Shown here piece by piece: positions 1 through 4,302 of a DNA stretch of 5,757 nucleotides (position 1 is the stretch's first letter; each line of letters opens with the position of its first letter). The stretch is taken from the NCBI GenBank assembly GCA_964390695.1, contig CAYMKI010000176.1, positions 1-5,757 on the forward strand, written 5' to 3'. A program made the translations under genes and the position numbers. The notes under the pieces were generated by a model. The model saw nothing but the letters and a program-made list of their open reading frames with translations, had not been told where the DNA came from and did not search any database. Source of the DNA: CAWACC01 sp964390695 (GTDB taxonomy: Bacteria > Chlamydiota > Chlamydiia > Chlamydiales > Parachlamydiaceae).

Positions 1-2
1 CT

Positions 3-542
3 TCCAAGGTGAGCACTGATCATTTGAAAGCTACCTATAAGAATGAGGGAGCTATCTATCAAACCATTGATGAAGTAAAAAATCTCGAGTTTACAAAAAT
101 AGTGGTCGTAGATGGAGCCTATCATTTTAAAACGAGGGAACAATTTTTCCAAGATGCTTATGCATTACTCCGTCCTGGTGGAAAAGTAGGGTTAACTGAC
201 ATCATTTTACGCGATAAAATCTCAAAATTTAGAATCAAGCTATTGAGCTCTTTCACTGCCATTCCTGAGGAAAATTTCATGACTTTTCAAGAATATGAGA
301 AAATGCTTCAAGAAATAGGATTTCACAACATTCACATAGAGACTATCACCGATCATGTCTTGCCTCCTTTTGCCGACTATCTACTTCAGGAAGCCAAGCA
401 ACAAACATTTGTGAATCGTTTGTTTTTGTGGTGCTTAGGCTATTGTGTAAAATTTACAGATATCTTTGATTATGTTGTGGTTGATGTAGAAAAAGCAAAT
501 ATTCATAGAATCAACGACGAGGAAACATGCGACTTTAGGTAA
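3..542 (+). CDS. SAM-dependent methyltransferase, 5'-partial, 3' end altered by IS insertion
   Basis: This is the C-terminal part of a class I (Rossmann-fold) SAM methyltransferase of the Methyltransf_11/UbiE-like kind, probably acting on a small molecule. The frame is open to the left window edge, so the GTG at position 9 is not a convincing start: the glycine-rich SAM motif I (DxGxGxG) that such enzymes need is absent and must lie upstream. What is visible is the strand-4 region (FTKIVVVDGAYHF), the usual helix after it (TREQFFQDAYALLRPGG) and the motif III strand (KVGLTDIILRDK). A helical, hydrophobic substrate-side segment follows, then the final beta strands (FDYVVVDVEKAN). The family normally ends close to that last strand. 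Here a further 13 residues lead to a TAA lying inside the left terminal repeat of the IS66 element, so the natural C-terminus has been replaced or cut. The substrate cannot be told. The gene looks more AT-rich than the 2168-4110 block. Confidence 0.8.
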   Translation, partial: SKVSTDHLKATYKNEGAIYQTIDEVKNLEFTKIVVVDGAYHFKTREQFFQDAYALLRPGGKVGLTDIILRDKISKFRIKLLSSFTAIPEENFMTFQEYEKMLQEIGFHNIHIETITDHVLPPFADYLLQEAKQQTFVNRLFLWCLGYCVKFTDIFDYVVVDVEKANIHRINDEETCDFR

Positions 543-554
543 GTCCTCAAAAAG
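539..554 (+). repeat. Left terminal inverted repeat of IS66 remnant
   Basis: GTAAGTCCTCAAAAAG is the exact reverse complement of 1383-1398. The match continues weakly for some bases inward. Bases 540-542 (TAA) serve as the stop codon of the upstream methyltransferase frame, and bases 547-549 read on the minus strand give the TGA stop of the transposase tail. Confidence 0.9.
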
Positions 555-1326
555 CCACGCCGGAAGAGGGAGCTTCAGCTCTCGCGTTTCGATAGCGGTT
601 TCGGACTAACTCAGCTAAATCGGGAGGACGACTTCGAAACCAGAGCTGTAAATACTCCCAAAACTCAGGTTATTATGAAGTGGGAGTCCTGGATGATCCA
701 GGGCACGCAGCAGTTCATCACGATAGGTTGCAAAGTTATCAATGACCGCACGGATTTCTGCACTAGTCGTTTTCATGGCAATAATCCGGTCATATAGCTT
801 GTGGACGTGTTCCTTACCTTTTGCTCCGAAACAGTTTGTTTAAGCGCTCGGTATGTAGTCCAAATAGCCTCACGAACTTGCTTTAGCTCTTCCTCTATCG
901 ATTTGCTACAGCACACAACTTTTCTTAGCGGACGTTCGATATGTACCCAACAGCGAGCATGGATAAACAGTGCAAACTGACCAGCTCTGTCAGACAGGAA
1001 AACCTGACCAGGCTTCAGCACCGAACTAACGATATAACCTACAAGTCCCGCTTCGGGGCATTGCTTACGTAGTTTTTTGCCTTCTATACCCAAGCTATTC
1101 AGCGGAGTCGACGAAGTTCATCCTCTAGAGACTCGATTTTGGCATTAGCCTGAGATAGCTGTTCTTGTGACTTCTGTAGCTGTTCTTTTGTATCCCGCAG
1201 CCGCTCTTTTGCATCCTGAAGCTCCTTCACTACAGTCTGAATGAGTATTTTTAGACCCTGTAGGACCGGCGAGTTCCTTACCTCTGGAGGAAGTGTTGAT
1301 AGAAGCTTGAATGAGTATATATCCAT
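547..1326 (-). pseudogene. tnpC: IS66-family transposase (TnpC) pseudogene, internally deleted and frameshifted
   Basis: Four fragments in different frames can be ordered along the minus strand. (1) 1326-1099 starts MDIYSFKLL and carries a long heptad-rich coiled coil (KERLRDTKEQLQKSQEQLSQ), the usual IS66 N-terminal leucine-zipper-like part, and ends at a stop. (2) About 1093-835 resumes in the second half of the catalytic domain with SDRAGQF and HARCWVHIERPLRKVV. (3) About 820-669 (KLYDRIIAMKTTSAEIRAV through LPLHNN) is in another frame. (4) About 663-547 (FWEYLQLWFRSRPPDLAELV to SSGVAF and a TGA inside the terminal repeat) is in a further frame. The zinc-finger region and first half of the DDE domain are missing between 1 and 2. 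The segment after the conserved NN, which normally carries the catalytic Glu (NNxAE), is missing between 3 and 4. No functional product is expected. Confidence 0.85.
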
Positions 1327-1382
1327 ACCGAAACATGATTAATAATCCGCCCTCAATCTGCAAGTAAAATTTTCAGCCATGA

Positions 1383-1398
1383 CTTTTTGAGGACTTAC
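1383..1398 (-). repeat. Right terminal inverted repeat of IS66 remnant
   Basis: CTTTTTGAGGACTTAC is the perfect inverse of the left end at 539-554. It marks the 5' side of the transposase relic. The first transposase fragment starts about 57 bases inward at 1326. Confidence 0.9.
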
Positions 1399-1401
1399 AT
1401 T

Positions 1402-1436
1402 AAAAGCCCCTGGTTACAACCCGGACATTGGGGTTT
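1402..1436 (-). terminator. Possible rho-independent terminator of the small membrane protein gene
   Basis: Read on the minus strand, AAACCCC (1436-1430) can pair with GGGGCTT (1410-1404), with a smaller inner stem GGTT/AACC (1412-1421) and a short T run (CTTTTAA) after the outer stem. It lies about 30 bases past the stop of the leftward gene ending at 1464, just outside the IS end. The stem is short and interrupted, so this is a weak call. Confidence 0.3.
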
Positions 1437-1463
1437 GCGGATTATTTTTGAAGTGTTTTTGCA

Positions 1464-1832
1464 TTAATCGTCGTCATCACGGCCGCATCCACTATTGGAT
1501 GCAACATGCCAAACAAATAGATTATTCAAAACGCCAAGTGTGCATATGTTGATCACATTATTTAGGAATATTATGCCCAGATCTCTCGCATCTTCCATAG
1601 GCAAGTGCGAATATTGCCATTCTGGATCATCAGATCGAAAAAAAGGAGTCCCATGTTTAATTTTTTGAAATACTGCCTGAGCAATTTTTACAATTGCCAT
1701 AATCCCAGAGTAAAGCGCTGTTGGTGCAGAAACAATAGCACCCAACACAGGCATTGCTTGCGCGATATATGCAGGTTGATACCCTTGGTTTCTGACAGCA
1801 CTAAATGTGGATTGAAGTATTGAGTTAATCAA
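1464..1832 (-). CDS. Small protein with two predicted membrane segments, unknown function
   Basis: I do not recognise this 122-residue protein. It has two hydrophobic stretches, about residues 27-51 (PVLGAIVSAPTALYSGIMAIV) and about 86-108 (GIIFLNNVINICTLGVLNN). They are joined by a polar link containing KIKHG, FFRSDDPEW and PMEDARD. The very end is SGCGRDDDD, a short acidic tail. A hairpin-like integral membrane protein is the simplest reading. The start is a TTG at 1832, chosen because a near-perfect Shine-Dalgarno (GGAGG) sits seven bases upstream; no ATG lies near this point in frame. The gene is alone, read leftward, between the IS66 remnant and mini-element copy A. The open frame opposite it (1605-1823, plus strand) is a shadow. 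That the gene is expressed is an inference from the clean frame and ribosome binding site. Confidence 0.65.
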   Translation of the reverse strand: MINSILQSTFSAVRNQGYQPAYIAQAMPVLGAIVSAPTALYSGIMAIVKIAQAVFQKIKHGTPFFRSDDPEWQYSHLPMEDARDLGIIFLNNVINICTLGVLNNLFVWHVASNSGCGRDDDD

Positions 1833-1838
1833 TTCGCC

Positions 1839-1844
1839 ACCTCC
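1839..1844 (-). promoter_or_regulatory. Shine-Dalgarno deciding a TTG start
   Basis: On the minus strand this reads GGAGGT, with seven bases between GGAGG and the TTG at 1832-1830. It is the strongest ribosome binding site in the window and fixes the start of the small membrane protein gene on a non-ATG codon. Confidence 0.65.
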
Positions 1845-1857
1845 ATTAAAATTAACA

Positions 1858-1887
1858 AGTATTTGTTGTAAAAATCACACAAATACT
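1858..1887. promoter_or_regulatory. 9 bp inverted repeat in the leader of the small membrane protein gene
   Basis: AGTATTTGT (1858-1866) and ACAAATACT (1879-1887) are perfect inverse copies separated by 12 bases, centred about 40 bases upstream of the TTG start at 1832. The spacing, with half-site centres about two helical turns apart, would suit a dimeric repressor operator; it could also be an mRNA hairpin. No convincing -35/-10 pair was found beside it, so the promoter position is open. Confidence 0.4.
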
Positions 1888-2014
1888 CGCTACGATGTAA
1901 TTTTTTAAAATTTCTAACAAATTTACAAACTCAAGTCAGCTTAAAGATTTCATGTTTTAATGTCTATCACGTTATGCAATTTCATCCCTTCAATTCTAGC
2001 TACTTCTAAAAGGA

Positions 2015-2095
2015 TTTTTTTGCCCTTTGGAGCAGCTTGAAAGTTCCCGGAGCTTTTAAGGGGTCCAAAGGGCAAAAAAACCCAAAACTCAGGTT
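2015..2095 (+). repeat. Palindromic mini-element copy A (centre deleted, left tip degraded)
   Basis: The core is a 17 bp perfect stem, TTTTTTTGCCCTTTGGA (2015-2031) against 2064-2080, around a 32-base loop. The right tip runs into AAAACTCAGGTT (2084-2095), the same end as copy B. Both arms align with B up to GAAAGTTCCCG and CGGAGCTTT, where they are joined directly. The central part present in B (GCCAATATCATCATTGGGT and its inverse) is therefore deleted. The expected left tip (ACCTGAATTTTGG) is mutated, near 1998-2014. Orientation is opposite to B. The U- and A-flanked GC stem could act as a two-way transcription terminator between the leftward small gene and the rightward unit. Confidence 0.75.
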
Positions 2096-2107
2096 ACTAG
2101 GACCACC

Positions 2108-2134
2108 TTGCTAAATTAAACAAATTATTATAAC
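2108..2134 (+). promoter_or_regulatory. Candidate sigma-70-like promoter for the M29/methyltransferase unit
   Basis: TTGCTA (2108-2113) and TATAAC (2129-2134) are separated by 15 bases and lie 33 bases ahead of the ATG at 2168, just downstream of mini-element copy A. The boxes are imperfect and the spacer is short; TATTAT at 2126-2131 is an alternative -10. The location between a palindromic element and a good ribosome binding site supports it. Confidence 0.3.
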
Positions 2135-2167
2135 GTTGGACCAAAACCTTTTTTTGGAGAAGCGCTG

Positions 2168-3346
2168 ATGACTGTCATACACGCAAGGCCCTCGGCACAA
2201 TCACGTCTCTTTCCCGCATTCAGCTTAACCCATTTGTTAAAAACGGTGTTTCATCCCAAAGCGGGCGAAAAATTATGCATTTTGATTGACCTGGATGATC
2301 TATCCCTGATCGAGAATTTCGCTTTTCTAGAAAATTCTAAGCTTGACGTGCAAAAAACGGCATACGAGGTGTTCTACCAGGGCCTGCGCAAGGGTGATAT
2401 GCAAAAGCTACAATTGAAAGCATGTGATTTTTTTGCCTACCAAACCACAAAAGGCAGCAACCTGGAGCTCCCGGAAACGGTAACCACCCCCAACGGCGCT
2501 GTTCTTAGCTTTGTAAAAGACATTTATCCAAACTATGACCTAATCCTCTGCATCTCCACCTATTCCGCAACAGCCCCCTTGACTGCAGCCGCTAAACAAT
2601 ACGGCTTCCGCGGGGCTACCCTGCATGGCGTCAATGACATTATCTTGAGCTCGGGACTCGCGGTCGACTACGAAGAAGTCAGCCGAGAAACTGAGAAGTT
2701 ACGCTTAGGCATGACCCACGCTGATAATGTAGACATTGACTTCGAAATCGGTCACCACCCCTATCACTTGCATATCAGCCTCGGAAAGCAAGAGGCGCAA
2801 AAGAGTCATGGTCTATGCCGTACAGCCCCCGATATTGTCAATCTTCCCGCAGGCGAAGTGTATTTTGTGCCTAAGGACGCCCGAGGGGAATTCCCTGTGA
2901 AATTTGATGACGGTACTTTGACGCTCATGCACGTCCAACATGGACGAATAGAAGCCATCGATCTCCTCAAAGGCGACCAAGCCGTTGTGGATGAATTCAG
3001 CCAAAAATTGAAAAGTGATCCTGCAGCGGGGATTTTAGGAGAACTCGGCTTCGGCACGCAGGTCCTTCCTTATTCGGGAAGAGACATACAAGACGAAAAG
3101 ATCTTCGGCACATTCCATCTGGCAACCGGACGCAATGATCACCTAACAGGTTCTGTGACCCTCGACCGTTTTAAGAATAAGCACAATGCCACACATGAAG
3201 ATATTCTTTTTTCCTCCACTAAAACCCCGGAAATCCGGGTACGACAAGTCAGAATGCAACGCCATGGAAAAAGTGAGGTACTCATCCAGGACTACGAGCC
3301 TGCAGAATATCTTTTAGAATTGTTAAAAGACAAAAAGCTTCATTAA
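2168..3346 (+). CDS. M29 family (AmpS/aminopeptidase T-like) metalloenzyme
   Basis: This cytosolic protein of 392 residues has no signal peptide and the two-part layout of peptidase family M29 (COG2309) and its relatives. The N-terminal alpha/beta part ends in the hallmark YSATAPLTAAAKQYGFRGAT (about 132-151). The C-terminal metal-binding part has NLPAGEV (225-231), LGELGFGTQ (290-298), DEKIFGTFHLATGRN (309-323) and HEDI (343-346). These place all five expected metal ligands: E230, E292, H317, H343 and D345. M29 members are two-metal aminopeptidases. The related fold of NicX (2,5-dihydroxypyridine dioxygenase) uses the His and HxD residues to bind one iron, so hydrolase versus oxygenase cannot be decided by sight. 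Both glutamates being kept favours a two-metal hydrolase. The start is well set: GGAGA lies seven bases before the ATG. The TAA overlaps the frame of the OvoA-like methyltransferase gene, so the two are probably co-expressed and act on related substrates. Confidence 0.85.
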   Translation: MTVIHARPSAQSRLFPAFSLTHLLKTVFHPKAGEKLCILIDLDDLSLIENFAFLENSKLDVQKTAYEVFYQGLRKGDMQKLQLKACDFFAYQTTKGSNLELPETVTTPNGAVLSFVKDIYPNYDLILCISTYSATAPLTAAAKQYGFRGATLHGVNDIILSSGLAVDYEEVSRETEKLRLGMTHADNVDIDFEIGHHPYHLHISLGKQEAQKSHGLCRTAPDIVNLPAGEVYFVPKDARGEFPVKFDDGTLTLMHVQHGRIEAIDLLKGDQAVVDEFSQKLKSDPAAGILGELGFGTQVLPYSGRDIQDEKIFGTFHLATGRNDHLTGSVTLDRFKNKHNATHEDILFSSTKTPEIRVRQVRMQRHGKSEVLIQDYEPAEYLLELLKDKKLH

Positions 3347-4110
3347 TACAACCTACCGAACATCCGATTTCTTCCATCTACGAAACTGAACATGTTGTCA
3401 ACCAATACCTTTTGTTCCACTATGGCAGTATTGAAGAGCAACTTCCCTACTCTTTTGGCCCACGCGAGTCGCTAAATTTCCCTGTGCGGTGTGTCCAAGA
3501 TTCCCTGAACGGTCTACAGCTTGCTTCTCAGACCAGCGCCTTGGATATCGGCTGTGCCATCGGAAGAGCCAGTTTTGAACTTGCCCGTTACTTCCAACAT
3601 GTGACTGCCATCGACAATTCAAAGCAGTTCATTAAAATAGCCAAGCAGCTGCAACAGCAACGAGAATTTTTGTATCAGATACATCAAGAAGGAAAAAGAT
3701 ACTCCAGACACGTTGCCAACGTCCCTAATGGAATAGAGGTCGACAGGGTGAATTTTCACTTTGGAGACGCTACAGTATTATTCAAAGAGGAGGAGACTTT
3801 TGATTTCGTCTTGGCCGCAAACATTATCTGTCGTCTGAAAGATCCACGGGGATTTCTCGAATCTATTCCCCAAATTGTCAGCCAGAAGGGAATCTTAGCC
3901 GTAGCTTCCCCTTATTCTTGGCTAGAAGAGTTCACTCCCCCCCATAAGTGGTTAGGTAGTGAGAACACAAGCGCTTTCGAAGAGATCCAAGAAATCTTAG
4001 CGCCTCATTTTACTCTGCTGCGTACTTTCGATTTACCTTTCCTCATCCGGGAACATGCACGAAAATACCAATGGGGCATCTCTCAAATGTCTTTATGGAA
4101 AAGAATGTAA
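3346..4110 (+). CDS. OvoA C-terminal-like (4-mercaptohistidine N1-methyltransferase-type) SAM methyltransferase, stand-alone
   Basis: The protein closely resembles the methyltransferase domain that forms the C-terminus of the ovothiol enzyme OvoA (TIGR04345 type), which methylates the imidazole of 5-thiohistidine. Numbered from the ATA at 3346 (254 residues), the family landmarks are YETEHVVNQYLLFHYG (12-27), LPYSFGP (33-39), LNFPVRCV (43-50) and SAM motif I ALDIGCAIGR (65-74). They continue with the acidic D90 after strand 2, GDAT (140-143), FDFVLAAN (152-159), SPYSWLEEFTP (188-198) and PFLIREHARKYQWGIS (231-246). The sulfoxide synthase half of OvoA is absent. The first usual start codon, TTG at 3412, would give 232 residues but cut off YETEHVVNQYL, which the family has. 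In that frame no ATG, GTG or TTG occurs between the stop at 3274 and 3412. An ATA at 3346 overlaps the TAA of the metalloenzyme gene, where TAATG would be expected. Translation may thus start at AUA, by a -1 frameshift, or at TTG. Function on thiohistidine is an inference from family. Confidence 0.8.
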   Translation: MQPTEHPISSIYETEHVVNQYLLFHYGSIEEQLPYSFGPRESLNFPVRCVQDSLNGLQLASQTSALDIGCAIGRASFELARYFQHVTAIDNSKQFIKIAKQLQQQREFLYQIHQEGKRYSRHVANVPNGIEVDRVNFHFGDATVLFKEEETFDFVLAANIICRLKDPRGFLESIPQIVSQKGILAVASPYSWLEEFTPPHKWLGSENTSAFEEIQEILAPHFTLLRTFDLPFLIREHARKYQWGISQMSLWKRM

Positions 4111-4136
4111 GAGCCTGTCTTCATCGTTTGAATGCC

Positions 4137-4141
4137 TAGTA
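4137..4141 (+). repeat. Left copy of TAGTA target-site duplication of element B
   Basis: TAGTA here and at 4303-4307 directly flank the ACCTGA...TCAGGT tips. If the tips are instead read as AACCTG/CAGGTT, the duplication shrinks to AGT, because the outer bases are shared. Confidence 0.6.
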
Positions 4142-4302
4142 ACCTGAGTTTTGCGTTTTTGTGCCCTTTAGACCGCGTCAAAGCCCCGGATAGCCAATAT
4201 CATCGTTGGGTCCATATTAATCAAATATGAACCCAATGATGAGATTGGCTTTACGGGAACTTTCACACTGCTCCAAAGAGCAAAAAAACGCAAAATTCAG
4301 GT
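4142..4302 (-). repeat. Palindromic MITE-like element copy B, with 5 bp target duplication
   Basis: The ends are ACCTGAGTTTTGCG and, inverted, ACCTGAATTTTGCG, and the whole element folds as one long imperfect hairpin centred near 4222. Arms match through TTTTTGCTCTTTGG, AGTTCCCG, AGCCAAT and CATCATTGGGTTCATAT; most mismatches are transitions that would still pair as G-U in RNA. It is flanked on both sides by TAGTA (4137-4141 and 4303-4307), a 5 bp direct repeat indicating transposition. It carries no transposase gene, so it is a non-autonomous element. It lies between convergent genes and can serve as a terminator hairpin for both. It also supplies the last 28 codons of the carboxypeptidase gene on the minus strand. 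Confidence 0.85.

Larger units (their letters stand above)
539..1398 (-). mobile_element. Degenerate IS66-type insertion sequence remnant (860 bp)
   Basis: The stretch is bounded by 16 bp perfect terminal inverted repeats starting GTAAG, the typical end of IS66-family elements. Between them lie, on the minus strand, recognisable pieces of an IS66 transposase (TnpC): an N-terminal coiled coil, the SDRAGQF...HARCWVHIERPL region, a DELLRALDHPGLPLHNN segment and a C-terminal FWEYLQLWF tail. An intact single-gene IS66 relative is roughly 1.5 kb, so several hundred bases are missing. The accessory tnpA and tnpB genes are absent. The eight bases outside each end (531-538 and 1399-1406) do not match, so the usual 8 bp target duplication is not seen. 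The flanks have therefore changed, or the element arose by recombination between copies. It cannot encode an active transposase but could be moved by an intact relative elsewhere. Confidence 0.85.

Noticed and set aside
9..11. GTG at position 9 as a true start of the left methyltransferase
   Set aside because: The frame is open to the window edge and the essential SAM-binding motif I would be missing, so the gene begins upstream.
531..1406. 8 bp target-site duplication around the IS66 remnant
   Set aside because: The flanking octamers GACTTTAG and ATTAAAAG differ at most positions; shifting the ends by one base does not help.
1833..2167. tRNA, small RNA or CRISPR repeats in the AT-rich spacer
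   Set aside because: No cloverleaf, no regularly spaced repeats; only the 9 bp dyad, element copy A and a weak promoter could be supported.
2806..3057. Minus-strand open frames inside the M29-like gene
   Set aside because: They overlap a strongly conserved coding region and encode no recognisable motif; they are antisense shadows.
3322..3340. Textbook -1 slippery heptamer between the metalloenzyme and methyltransferase frames
   Set aside because: The A run reads C AAA AAG in the zero frame and GTTAAAA nearby does not fit X XXY YYZ, so frameshifting is kept only as an alternative to an AUA start.
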